This document shows, one piece after another, positions 1 to 7,928 of a DNA stretch of 64,000 bases. How positions within the stretch are numbered: the stretch's first letter is position 1; each line of letters begins with the position of its first letter. Under the pieces are notes generated by a model that was not told where the DNA came from, did no database searches, and saw nothing but the letters and a program-made list of their open reading frames with translations. The position numbers and the translations under genes were made by a program. Source of the stretch: Streptomyces sp. NBC_01429 (lineage in GTDB: Bacteria; Actinomycetota; Actinomycetes; Streptomycetales; Streptomycetaceae); contig NZ_CP109599.1 of assembly GCF_036231945.1 (NCBI RefSeq), positions 4,434,501-4,498,500 on the forward strand, read 5' to 3'.

Positions 1-64
1 CGCTCTACTTCCGCCCCACCGGCCGCACGCTTCTGCTTCCATGGCTGGTGGAAGGGAGCGACGC

Positions 65-1189
65 GTGGCGACCGTGCACCACTGGACCGGCCTGGAGGCC
101 AGAGCCCTACGGCTCGCCCTCCGCCTGAGCGTGCGTGCTTTCGCCGAGCGCCTCGGTCTCGCCGTCGCGACCATCTCGAAGTGGGAAAAGCTCCGGTCCG
201 CGACCGAGCCCCGCCCCGACACGCAGGCCATTCTGGACACCGCGCTCGGTCGCGCCGATGCCTCCGTGCACCTGCGCTTCGAAACGCTCCTGTCGGAGAT
301 GGCCGACCCCGGGCAGGTGGCAGCCGGACGCCGGGTGACGGCTGCCGGGCCCAGAGCCTGGGAGTACGAGTCGTGGACCGACGACCTGGACCGTGCCGTC
401 GTCGCCTTGTCCCGGCAGAACTTCACCTTCGCCGACAGCCTGCTGGGCCGATGGCTCAACCGTTTCACGGCCGCCGAACTCGATGACAAGGGCCTGTACC
501 TCTACGCCCGATCCACCGCGTTACTCGGAGACCTCAAGCGCGATCAGGGCGCGGTGCTCGGACCACTGTCCGCACGCCACTCCTACGCGGGCGCGCGCTC
601 GATCTTCACCCAGCTCGACATTCCCCGCCGTGTCGCCCAGCTCGATCTGTCCCTCGCGGTCGTCGCGGAGATGTCCGGTGACCTGGAGACGTCGGCCCGT
701 ACCTACGAGACGCTCGCCGTCGACGACCGGCTCTCTCGCCGTGACCGGGCCAGAGCCCGCCTGTGGGTGGGCACCGCACTCAGCAAGGACGGCAACCACG
801 ACTACGCGACCCGCGTGATGCAGGCCGCGACCCGTGAATTCGAAGACCTCACCGAACCCGACGACTGGTCGGTGGCCCATCAGAAGCTCGCCCTGGCCCG
901 CCGGGGCGTCGGGGACCTCACCCAAGCCCTGCACTTCATCGACATCGCCCGAAGCAGCGGGAGCAGCGACTCACCGATGCAACGCGTACGGCTGGACACC
1001 GCTCACGGCCACATCCTGCTGTCCGACGCGGCGACCCGCGATGATGGGATACGCGTTCTCGGCCAGGCCGCTCGGACGGCCGCGCAGTACGGCCTCGTGC
1101 ACCAACTGCGCAGTATCGAGAGCGTCAAGGCCAGCAGTGAGGGGCCGCCCGGGGCCCCGCCGACGGTGATCAGGGAGACGAACGCATGA
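65..1189 (+). CDS. HTH (XRE-like) regulator with TPR-like helical domain
   Basis: The first 60 residues form an XRE-type helix-turn-helix (FAERLGLAVATISKWE region), and the rest is an alpha-helical, TPR-like array of roughly 300 residues. Known proteins of this build are Streptomyces regulators whose C-terminal helices sense a ligand. I place the start at GTG 65 because AGGGAG at 53-58 sits six bases upstream; the in-frame ATG at 41 has no ribosome-binding site. The stop overlaps the start of the next gene as ATGA, so translation is coupled to the YdcF-like gene. It is probably the local regulator of the three-gene cargo operon, but its target and signal are unknown. Confidence 0.8.
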   Translation: MATVHHWTGLEARALRLALRLSVRAFAERLGLAVATISKWEKLRSATEPRPDTQAILDTALGRADASVHLRFETLLSEMADPGQVAAGRRVTAAGPRAWEYESWTDDLDRAVVALSRQNFTFADSLLGRWLNRFTAAELDDKGLYLYARSTALLGDLKRDQGAVLGPLSARHSYAGARSIFTQLDIPRRVAQLDLSLAVVAEMSGDLETSARTYETLAVDDRLSRRDRARARLWVGTALSKDGNHDYATRVMQAATREFEDLTEPDDWSVAHQKLALARRGVGDLTQALHFIDIARSSGSSDSPMQRVRLDTAHGHILLSDAATRDDGIRVLGQAARTAAQYGLVHQLRSIESVKASSEGPPGAPPTVIRETNA

Positions 1190-1854
1190 GTGACAGCCAG
1201 CAGGTCATCACCGAAGACCAGTGGCACCAGGCCAAGGCGATCTGGGACTACCACCAGATGCACCACCAGGCCCACCCCGCGGACGTGGCGATCGGCCTGG
1301 GCAGCCACGACCTGGGGGTGGCCACGCGCGCCGCCGAGCTGTACCACGCGGGTCTCTTCCCCACGCTGGTCTTCACCGGCGGCAACAGCCCGACCACCGC
1401 CAAGGTCTTCCCACGCGGCGAAGCGGTCCACTTCCGCGAGCACGCCATCGACCTCGACGTCCCCGCCTCAGCGATCCTGCTGGAGCCCCACGCCGCGAAC
1501 ACCGGGCAGAACATCACCCTCGCCCGCGAGGTCCTGGCCGACGCCGGCATCACCCCGGAGAAGGTGCTGCTGGTCTCCAAGCCCTACATGGAACGGCGGT
1601 CGTACGCCACCGCCCGCAAGCTGTGGCCCGAGGTCGAGATGGTGTGCGCCTCGGAAACCCTGGAGTTCGACGACTACCTCAAGTCCATCGGCGACGAGAA
1701 GCTCGTGGTGGACATGCTCGTCGGCGACCTCCAGCGGGTGATCGAGTATCCGAAGCTCGGGTTCGCCATCGAGCAGGAGGTCCCGGAGGACGTGCATGCT
1801 GCGTACGAATCCCTCATCCACGCCGGCTTCACCAGCCGCCTCATCGCTTCCTGA
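1186..1854 (+). CDS. YdcF/SanA-like DUF218 protein
   Basis: A protein of 222 residues with the DUF218 (ElyC/SanA/YdcF) fold. Diagnostic segments are AIGLGSHD near residue 35, FTGGNS near 62, and EPHAANTGQNI near 102, followed by VSKPYMERRS. Family members bind nucleotides or S-adenosylmethionine, or affect envelope metabolism; the reaction is not established. Unlike SanA and ElyC it has no N-terminal membrane anchor, so it is predicted to be cytosolic. The start ATG overlaps the preceding stop as ATGA, with GGGAG a few bases upstream, and its 3' end overlaps the next gene by 59 bases. The three genes are thus one coupled unit. Confidence 0.8.
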   Translation: MSDSQQVITEDQWHQAKAIWDYHQMHHQAHPADVAIGLGSHDLGVATRAAELYHAGLFPTLVFTGGNSPTTAKVFPRGEAVHFREHAIDLDVPASAILLEPHAANTGQNITLAREVLADAGITPEKVLLVSKPYMERRSYATARKLWPEVEMVCASETLEFDDYLKSIGDEKLVVDMLVGDLQRVIEYPKLGFAIEQEVPEDVHAAYESLIHAGFTSRLIAS

Positions 1855-2590
1855 ACTCTCCTCCCCGGGCAGCCTGTGCGCCATCCACCAGCCCAACTTC
1901 ATGCCCCGGCTGACCACGCTGGCCAAGCTGTTCGCGTCGGACCACTGGATCGTCCTGGACGACGTGCAGTTCGCCCGCCGCGACTACCAGCATCGCGCCC
2001 GCATCGCCACACTCGACGGCCTTGGCCCGAACCGGTGGCTGACCATCCCCACTCACCGCCCCTCCGGGCGCGCCACCCTTATCAGAGACACCCTGATCGC
2101 CGACCCTGCCGCGGCCCGACGCAGAGCCTCATCGATCCTGCGCCAGCAGTACGGGACCAGTCCTCACTGGCCCGCACTTGACCGTGCCCTTCAGCCGGCC
2201 TGGAATGCGTTCGACACAGGAAGGGGCGCGCCGGTCGCCGCGGCCTCGACTCGCGCCCTGCTCGAACTGCTCGGCTGGCGGGGGCAGATCTTCACCAGCA
2301 GCGCCCTGCCCGCACGCACGGGTCGGTCCGAGCGGTTGGCCGACCTGGCCGACGCCACCGGCGCACGCGCGTACCTGTGCGGCACCGGCGGCATGACCTA
2401 CCTGGACCATGCCCCCTTCACCGAGCTGGGCGTAGCCGTCGTCCCGTTTCTCTCGCCGGCCACTGGTCTGTGGGCCTCGGGGCGACAGGTCAGTGCTCTG
2501 CGGGCGTTGGCCTTCCGCGGCCCCGACGCTGTGGGAGCTCGGTTTCGGGCTCTCGCGTTCGCCCACGATGCGCTGGGGTGCGCGGCCTGA
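1796..2590 (+). CDS. WbqC-like family protein
   Basis: A protein of 264 residues with WbqC-family landmarks: AIHQPNFMP near residue 29, a central RRDYQHRARI segment where the family carries basic residues, and a C-terminal YLCGTGGMTYLD segment. WbqC proteins occur in O-antigen and nucleotide-sugar clusters and in phage or plasmid cargo, but their activity is not firmly known. ATG 1796 lies inside the upstream gene and has a strong ribosome-binding site, GGAGGA at 1785-1790, so the long overlap looks genuine. No GTG or ATG between 1796 and the conserved N-terminal motif offers a shorter alternative. It forms a coupled operon with the YdcF-like and HTH-TPR genes. Confidence 0.8.
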   Translation: MLRTNPSSTPASPAASSLPELSSPGSLCAIHQPNFMPRLTTLAKLFASDHWIVLDDVQFARRDYQHRARIATLDGLGPNRWLTIPTHRPSGRATLIRDTLIADPAAARRRASSILRQQYGTSPHWPALDRALQPAWNAFDTGRGAPVAAASTRALLELLGWRGQIFTSSALPARTGRSERLADLADATGARAYLCGTGGMTYLDHAPFTELGVAVVPFLSPATGLWASGRQVSALRALAFRGPDAVGARFRALAFAHDALGCAA

Positions 2591-2617
2591 CACCCGCTTC
2601 GGGTACGGAAGCGGGTG
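2591..2617. terminator. Hairpin between convergent WbqC and relaxase genes
   Basis: CACCCGCTTC (2591-2600) and GAAGCGGGTG (2608-2617) form a perfect 10-bp stem directly after the WbqC stop and just before the relaxase stop on the other strand. It can serve as a bidirectional terminator. Confidence 0.75.
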
Positions 2618-2620
2618 TGA

Positions 2621-4312
2621 TCAACGTCGACGTGCCTGTGGCGGCTGTGGCTGGGAGGCCGGCGCGACCGCTGCCGGGCTGACCGATGTGCCTTGCCGCC
2701 GTGCCGCGCTCCGCATCCGTGCCACTCGTGCACGGTCGCTCGGAACTGGCCTGGTGCTGAGCCGCTCGACGCGCCAGGTCACTACCCGTGCGGGGCTTCG
2801 GGCGTCGTTGAGTGCCCGTTCGTCGGTGGCCTGCTGCAGCAGCTGCTTCGGATCATGCCCGGCCTTCTCGGCGGTCGCGAGGGCGGCGGTGAGGGCGTCG
2901 AAGGCCGGGTCCCTGACCACCTGCTCGGCGTGGACAGGCATGGCCTGTCGGATGAGGAGGATGTGCCGTTCCACCGTCTGCTGGGGTGGCCGGTGCTGGG
3001 CGAGGACGGTCAGTGGTGCGGTGGCTGTCTGCTCGTAAGCGGCCTGCAGGTGGATCAGGGTCTGTTGGGCTGCGGCCACCTGTTGGTCGTGGCGGCGGAG
3101 CTGGTGCCAGCGGGCGGCGGCGATGACGGCGAGGATTGCGGCGTCGAGGAGCATCGCCAGCAGCGCGCCGTCCTTGGGGGCGGGCTCGCGGACCATGGCT
3201 CGTACGGCGCTACGCAGGGCGCGGGCGGGCTGGTGCTCGGCCTGGACGCGGGAGCGGGTGGCGCGCTCGAACGCCTCGGCTGCCTGCCATAGCTGGGGAC
3301 GAATTTCCTGGGGTGCGCGCATGGGCAGGGCGTCGAGGGCTTCGCCGAAGGCGGCCAGGTGGGCCTGAGCGGCTGCATCGTCATCGCCGTCGAGGTGGTG
3401 GGGGATGCGCTCCGCGGCGGCGGTTGCCTGGTGCCACGGGTTCACCCGACGGGGGCTGTGCTGGGGTTCGGTGGCTTCTAGACGCTTGCGGATCTTGGGG
3501 AGGGACAGGTCGGGGGAGAGTTCGGAGCCGGAGTACCAGATCAGCTCCTGCTGGGCGTTGACGTCGCCGTCGAGGGCGACGGTGTAGCCGCGTACATCAC
3601 CGGACGGGAAGTGCTTGATGTTCACGAGGATGCCGTCGGTGTGCTCCAGCAGGTGGACGAACTCCTCGGTGCTGGTGGCGGCGGCCACGGCGGTGCGCAC
3701 GGTGGTGCGCAGGTGTTCGCGGGCGGTGCGGGCTTGGCCGGCGCGCTTGGCCTTCTCCTGCTCGGCACGGGTAGGCCGTTTCGCGGCTGTGCGATCCCCG
3801 CGTACGACCTGGAAGAGGCCGTACTCCTTTTCGAAGGCTGCGAGTTCGCGGTCGGCGGTGAGGTAGTCGTTCCAGTGCCGGGCGGTGCGCAGGTCGGCGC
3901 GGACTGTGGTGGCGGCGATGTGGATGTGGTCGGGGGCGTGGCGGACGGCGACCCAGCGGCAGCCGTCCGGATCGCTGTCGGGTGCGATGCCGGTGGCGGC
4001 GACGATGCGGTGGGCGATGTCAGCCCAGTCGTCGTCGCTGAGGTGGCGGTCGGCCTTGGTGGCACGGATCGAGCAGTGCCACACGTGCTTCTCGGGTGCG
4101 CGGCCGAGCCGCTCGGCCTGCTTGACGTGCAGGTCGAGGTCGGCGACGAGAGCCCGCTTCGTGGCATCGACATCATTGGTGCGGCCGGGGTCGGGGGCGA
4201 AGCCGTCCCAGGAGGCGACCAGGTGCGGGTCGGTGTGGCCCTTCTTCTTCGTGTCGTAGAGGTAGCGGATCAGGTTGGCGGTGTCCTTGCCTCCGGTGAT
4301 CTTCGCGATCAT
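2621..4312 (-). CDS. Relaxase / mobilisation nuclease
   Basis: A protein of 563 residues. The N-terminal third matches relaxases of the Relaxase/MobA-VirD2 type: it starts MIAKITGGKD, has candidate nicking tyrosines at Tyr17 and Tyr19, and a metal-binding triad His125-x3-His129-x-His131 in the segment RHAPDHIHI. Such proteins nick oriT and pilot the single strand during conjugation. The C-terminal half is helical, with a short hydrophobic stretch near residues 385-400 (LLAMLLDAAILAVIAAA), possibly a membrane contact. The ATG overlaps the mobC stop as ATGA, so the two are coupled. Relaxases of this type are unusual companions for Streptomyces integrative elements, which mostly use TraB translocases. 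Confidence 0.88.
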   Translation of the reverse strand: MIAKITGGKDTANLIRYLYDTKKKGHTDPHLVASWDGFAPDPGRTNDVDATKRALVADLDLHVKQAERLGRAPEKHVWHCSIRATKADRHLSDDDWADIAHRIVAATGIAPDSDPDGCRWVAVRHAPDHIHIAATTVRADLRTARHWNDYLTADRELAAFEKEYGLFQVVRGDRTAAKRPTRAEQEKAKRAGQARTAREHLRTTVRTAVAAATSTEEFVHLLEHTDGILVNIKHFPSGDVRGYTVALDGDVNAQQELIWYSGSELSPDLSLPKIRKRLEATEPQHSPRRVNPWHQATAAAERIPHHLDGDDDAAAQAHLAAFGEALDALPMRAPQEIRPQLWQAAEAFERATRSRVQAEHQPARALRSAVRAMVREPAPKDGALLAMLLDAAILAVIAAARWHQLRRHDQQVAAAQQTLIHLQAAYEQTATAPLTVLAQHRPPQQTVERHILLIRQAMPVHAEQVVRDPAFDALTAALATAEKAGHDPKQLLQQATDERALNDARSPARVVTWRVERLSTRPVPSDRARVARMRSAARRQGTSVSPAAVAPASQPQPPQARRR

Positions 4313-4974
4313 CGCGGCGCCTTGTGGCTGACGGCCTGGTTCGCGGCGGCCGCGATGTGGCTCACCGTCTCACCGACCGCGTCCAGGGTCCGGTCGGTCT
4401 GGGCGAGGAGAGCGCTGTCCCCAGGGTGTGGATGGCCGCCGGAGTTGAGCTTCTTGGCGATCTGGTTGACGTTGCGGCCGATGGCGGTGACCTGCTCGCG
4501 CAGGGCGTTGATCTCGTCGATGTAGTCGTCGAGCTGGGTGCGCTGGCCGGCCAGGGTGAGGTCGCCGTGGACGTGGGCCAGAGTGGCTGCGGCAACGTAG
4601 TGGGCACCGCTGAGGTTCAGCGACGTTGCCTTGGCGCGTATGACGGCCTCTTCCTCTTCGCTGTAGCGGACGTCGACTCGTCCCTCGCGACGGCCGTTGG
4701 GGTCGGGCTTGCGACGTTGGGCGACGCGGTGCAAGGCGGCTTCTTCTGCTGCACGCGGCAACGGCATCTCGACGGCAGCAGTGCTGTCGGCGATGGCGGT
4801 GGGCTGTTCCTGCTCGGGCACCCCCTGGTGCCCGCGTGCCTCCGCCACCCCCGTGGCGGAGGCTTCCCCGTGAGACCGGCCCTTGGACGGTCCAGCGGGA
4901 TACCTTGCTGCGCTGTTCAGGCCGGTGGTCATCTCCTGCTGCGGGATGGCGAGTTCGTGGTGCGGGTCGTGCAT
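4309..4974 (-). CDS. mobC: MobC-like relaxosome protein
   Basis: A protein of 221 residues. The C-terminal half matches MobC proteins: a ribbon-helix-helix-like VDVRYSEEEEAVIRAKA, then a helical region ending in LREQVTAIGRNVNQIAKKLN. MobC helps the relaxase open oriT. The N-terminal 90 residues are poorly conserved in composition and rich in Gln, Ala and Glu. GGAG lies about nine bases before the ATG. It is directly upstream of the relaxase gene, which is the usual order, and next to a 9-bp inverted repeat that may be part of oriT. Confidence 0.82.
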   Translation of the reverse strand: MHDPHHELAIPQQEMTTGLNSAARYPAGPSKGRSHGEASATGVAEARGHQGVPEQEQPTAIADSTAAVEMPLPRAAEEAALHRVAQRRKPDPNGRREGRVDVRYSEEEEAVIRAKATSLNLSGAHYVAAATLAHVHGDLTLAGQRTQLDDYIDEINALREQVTAIGRNVNQIAKKLNSGGHPHPGDSALLAQTDRTLDAVGETVSHIAAAANQAVSHKAPR

Positions 4975-5024
4975 GGGCTGGTTCTCCGTGGAGTGCTGGG
5001 GGCGAGTGTTCGCTGTATGTGGGT

Positions 5025-5057
5025 GCCCCCCTCGTGCTTGTCGGCATGGAGGGGGGC
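5025..5057. repeat. Inverted repeat beside mobC, candidate oriT
   Basis: GCCCCCCTC (5025-5033) and GAGGGGGGC (5049-5057) are perfect 9-bp arms around a 15-nt loop. The repeat lies in the 102-bp gap between mobC and the DUF2637 gene. Origins of transfer usually sit next to the relaxosome genes and contain such a repeat beside the nick site. It could equally be a terminator for the DUF2637 transcript. Confidence 0.4.
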
Positions 5058-5076
5058 GGCCAGGGCGTGCGCTGGA

Positions 5077-6234
5077 TCAGGCGGTGGCGGAGGGGGCTGC
5101 GGCGGCTTCCCTCTGCTGGAACTTGGCGTCGTCGTACGTGCCGAGACGCTGGCCCCCGAAGCCATCGTCCGCGACAGGCTCGGGCCGACTGGCGCGCTCG
5201 GCCCGCAGCCGGTCGCGCACGGCGCCGGCGCGCGTCTGGGCGATCCGCAGTTCGCTGCGCAGGCGCTTGGCGGTCAACTGGTCGTCGCTCCAGTCGGCGG
5301 TCAGGCGGCGGCCTTCAGCGAGCACTTCGGCGTCGGTGCGATGGCGATTGGTGGTCGACTCAGCGTTGGTGAGACGCCTACCGGCCTTCTCCGGCGGGGC
5401 GGCTTCGGTCGACTTCGCCATGGTGGTCGACCGGGGCGGTCGGGCAGTGAGGGCCGACTCTTCGGCTCCGGTGGATCCGGTCATGTGTGCCTCGTCGACC
5501 TTCACGGAGGTCGACTCGGGCGGCTCCTCGGGGACCGGTTCGGCTCGGTCGGCCACCGACGGTGCGGCCTGCTCACTGGCGCGCTGGCCAGCGGATTCCT
5601 CTCGTTGCCGGGTGACCGACTGGGCCGAGTCGGCCGACTCGTGCTTGTGGTGCAGCACCTTTGCCACGAGGTCCGAGCCGAAGTAGATCGACCCGACTGG
5701 GAGTGACGTGGCCAGCAGTACGAGGGCCCAGTTCGCAGGGTCCCAGCTGGTAAGTCGACCCAGCCGGGTCGACTCGGTGTGCAGGGTCGGTATGAGGCCG
5801 TGGACGTAGTTCAGCAGGAGGCTGGCGATGGTGTAGGTCGCCAGTACTCGTAGCGCGAATGTCCGATCGGGGCCGGTCAGCACGAGTGTGGCGATGAGCG
5901 CGAGGGCCATGAGCCCGTCGACCACGATCGGGTAGAGCAGGGCGGCGATGGGATCGGCGCCGATGGCGCGGGCCACGTCGGACAGCGCGTTCCACGAGAC
6001 TCGGAAGGCCATGAGGACGACGGCAATCAGGCCGAGGACGAGGGTGGCGCGTGCGCCCGCCCGGCGTCCACTTCCAGGATCGGCAGCGGGGCGACGCTGA
6101 TGCGAATCAGTTCGGCTGAGCAGGGCGGTGATGCGTGCAAGCAAGCGGGGGTGCTCCAGGTGGGCTTGAGACGGCGGCCTTGGTGCGGGGGAGGGCAGGG
6201 CGTGGCCGCCGTGAGGTGCGGGGACTCGTACCAC
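5077..6234 (-). CDS. DUF2637 (SpdB-like) membrane protein
   Basis: A protein of 385 residues with four predicted membrane helices between about residues 62 and 195 (LVLGLIAVVLMAF, ALLYPIVVDGLMALALIATL, VLATYTIASLLLNYVHGLI, ALVLLATSLPVGSIYF). This is the DUF2637 pattern of Streptomyces plasmid spread (SpdB-like) and transfer proteins. A charged, disordered linker follows. The last 90 residues form a helical, basic region (DAEVLAEGRRL and onward) that resembles a DNA-binding wing. It probably acts at the membrane during intramycelial spread of the element. The GTG at 6234 has only a weak ribosome-binding site and lies within the CACTCG repeat array, so the start is uncertain. Confidence 0.75.
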   Translation of the reverse strand: MVRVPAPHGGHALPSPAPRPPSQAHLEHPRLLARITALLSRTDSHQRRPAADPGSGRRAGARATLVLGLIAVVLMAFRVSWNALSDVARAIGADPIAALLYPIVVDGLMALALIATLVLTGPDRTFALRVLATYTIASLLLNYVHGLIPTLHTESTRLGRLTSWDPANWALVLLATSLPVGSIYFGSDLVAKVLHHKHESADSAQSVTRQREESAGQRASEQAAPSVADRAEPVPEEPPESTSVKVDEAHMTGSTGAEESALTARPPRSTTMAKSTEAAPPEKAGRRLTNAESTTNRHRTDAEVLAEGRRLTADWSDDQLTAKRLRSELRIAQTRAGAVRDRLRAERASRPEPVADDGFGGQRLGTYDDAKFQQREAAAAPSATA

Positions 6235-6340
6235 TCGTCGCGTGCCTGGTCAGCACAGGTACGAGTGGCGTGGCGATGTCGAGACGACTCGTTGCGAGGC
6301 GTTCACTCGTCCCCGTGCTGACCTGCGCGGGGACGAGTGG
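6220..6340. repeat. Array of CACTCGT/ACGAGTG motifs with 12-bp inverted repeat
   Basis: The gap between the DUF3631 and DUF2637 genes carries several copies of the core CACTCG in both orientations. CTCGTACC (6225-6232) pairs with GGTACGAG (6258-6265). CACTCGTCCCCG (6304-6315) pairs perfectly with CGGGGACGAGTG (6328-6339). The spacing and repetition suggest a protein-binding region such as an operator cluster, a spread or transfer locus, or a replication iteron region. The larger repeat could also act as a terminator. Confidence 0.55.
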
Positions 6341-6356
6341 TGCGAGTGAAGTCGGG

Positions 6357-7643
6357 TCAGGCTGGGGTGCCGGGAAGGGGACCGTCGGCTGACGAGACGG
6401 ACGCGTCTGCCGCCTTCGGCTCAGGGCAGTAGCGCGCCCAGGTGTCGAGGAATTGGTTGCGCGCGAAGCCCTTGGCCTGGGTGCCCTCCGGGAAGCGGCG
6501 GTTGGCCGAGCCGATGCCGTACGGCTTGAGCAGCAGTTGCAGGCCGCGCGGGGTCAGGCCGTTTGCGCCGTACTCCGCCCACGGTGCTTCCCTGTCTGCG
6601 TTCAGGGATTCCAACAGGTGTTTCGTGCTGAGCACGGCAGGGTCGCCGACGGCGGCGAAGGTGCGGCGGATGCCGACCAGGAGGCGGGTGCGAAGACCGC
6701 CTTCCTCGTCCTGGCCGGCCTCGTAGTCGGTCGTGGTGCGGCAGGCGGTGCGGGCCAGCGCGGGCCAGTCACCTCCGGCGAGATCGGCGACGATGACCAG
6801 CGGTTCCCAGGTGTCCGCCGCGCGGTCCTCGACCGGCATCGGTGGCTCCATCTCCATGGCCAGTTCATAGAGCGGCTGGAGCCAGGCGCGGAGGCGATCG
6901 CGGATCGCGTTCAGGGCGGGTGTGTCCCGGCCAGTGCGGAAGGACGCCACCTTCTCGCCCGCTGCTCGGCGGCGCATTCGGATGACCACCGCACGGTCCA
7001 TGATCGTGTCCGGCAGGTCGCCGATCCCAGCCAGGGCCGCCATGGCGAAGGTGGGGAACTCCTGCACCTGGTGCTCGGGGCCGGACACTCGCAGTGTCGG
7101 CCGGCCGCGCTGGTGTCCGGCGTTGATGAGACCGCGGACCTCCTCGTTCTTCTCCGCGGCCTTGGTGGTGCTGAACATGGTGTCGGCCTCGTCGACCAGG
7201 AGAGTCGGCGGGTCGTTCCCGTCGATCGACCGGAAGATCGCCGCCGCGCTGGCGTTGACCGTGATCAGCCGGTTGTGCACGGTCTCGGTGACCACGTCCA
7301 GCAGGCGGGACTTGCCGCACCGCTTCTCCGGCGCGACGATCGCCAGGCGCGGCGCGTGCTGCCACGCACGCTGAAGATGCGTTGCCGCGACCCACAAGGC
7401 CACCGCTGTGACGGCCTCCTCGCTCGGCATCGCCACGTACCGCTTCAGCTGCGCCCGCAGGTCATCCAGGATCTGCACCCCCTCGGATAGCGGCGTAGGC
7501 GAGGCAGTGTCGTCGGGGTCCTCTTCTGTTGGAGGCGCAGCAGCGCCGGACGGTTGGCCGGGGACGGCGACTGGGGGCCACGACGTGCCGGAGTCGTCCG
7601 GGAGGGATGGCGTATTCGGCTGGGCATCGGTCATACTGGGCAT
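6357..7643 (-). CDS. DUF3631 P-loop ATPase of the element
   Basis: From ATG 7643 the product has 428 residues. It has a variant Walker A, APEKRCGKS, near residue 110, and a Walker B, TLLVDEAD, near 155. An arginine-rich RAVVIRMRRR segment follows, and the C-terminal helices match DUF3631. Such ATPases are found on phages and integrative elements, often next to primase-like genes, and are thought to support replication or DNA processing. I prefer ATG 7643 (GAGGAG just upstream, though close) or ATG 7634 over the longer frame to 7763, because the longer N-terminus would be encoded across a strong terminator hairpin. It is divergent from the XRE repressor gene. Confidence 0.78.
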   Translation of the reverse strand: MPSMTDAQPNTPSLPDDSGTSWPPVAVPGQPSGAAAPPTEEDPDDTASPTPLSEGVQILDDLRAQLKRYVAMPSEEAVTAVALWVAATHLQRAWQHAPRLAIVAPEKRCGKSRLLDVVTETVHNRLITVNASAAAIFRSIDGNDPPTLLVDEADTMFSTTKAAEKNEEVRGLINAGHQRGRPTLRVSGPEHQVQEFPTFAMAALAGIGDLPDTIMDRAVVIRMRRRAAGEKVASFRTGRDTPALNAIRDRLRAWLQPLYELAMEMEPPMPVEDRAADTWEPLVIVADLAGGDWPALARTACRTTTDYEAGQDEEGGLRTRLLVGIRRTFAAVGDPAVLSTKHLLESLNADREAPWAEYGANGLTPRGLQLLLKPYGIGSANRRFPEGTQAKGFARNQFLDTWARYCPEPKAADASVSSADGPLPGTPA

Positions 7644-7732
7644 CAGCTCCTCTGCTTGCGGGCCGTATGGGACGGCAATCCCGGACTCCGCGGGTTGATC
7701 GCTAGGGATGGCGGTTGAGAGGTTTGCGCTTG

Positions 7733-7760
7733 AGCCCCCGGCATCGCCGGGGGCTTCTTT
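7733..7760 (+). terminator. Strong hairpin plus T-tract in the divergent control region
   Basis: AGCCCCCGGC (7733-7742) and GCCGGGGGCT (7746-7755) form a perfect 10-bp stem with a 3-nt loop, followed by TCTTTC. It is oriented to stop plus-strand transcripts, yet the genes to its left lie on the minus strand, so it would block antisense transcription through the ATPase gene. On the minus strand it forms a hairpin in the ATPase leader. Confidence 0.65.
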
Positions 7761-7829
7761 CATGTGACGTGTGGGCGTGCGGACTCCTGAGGTCAGTGGG
7801 GTGGGGGGCCACCACTATGCCACACGAAT

Positions 7830-7876
7830 TGCGGATCGCAGAAGTATTTTGCGTCTCGCAGTAACGATGCTACTGT
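7830..7876 (+). promoter_or_regulatory. Repressor-gene promoter with two TGCG-N3-CGCA operators
   Basis: TTGCGT (7849-7854) and TACTGT (7871-7876), 16 bases apart, form a plausible -35/-10 pair for the XRE gene. Two copies of TGCG-N3-CGCA lie at 7830-7840 and 7850-7860, exactly 20 bp apart, the second overlapping the -35 element. A weaker copy, TGCA-N3-CGCA, is at 7888-7898. The arrangement suggests autorepression by the XRE protein and control of the divergent ATPase promoter. Confidence 0.65.
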
Positions 7877-7928
7877 TTGGGCTGTGCTGCAAACCGCAGT
7901 GCATTGCTACGAACGGAAGGGCGTGTCA

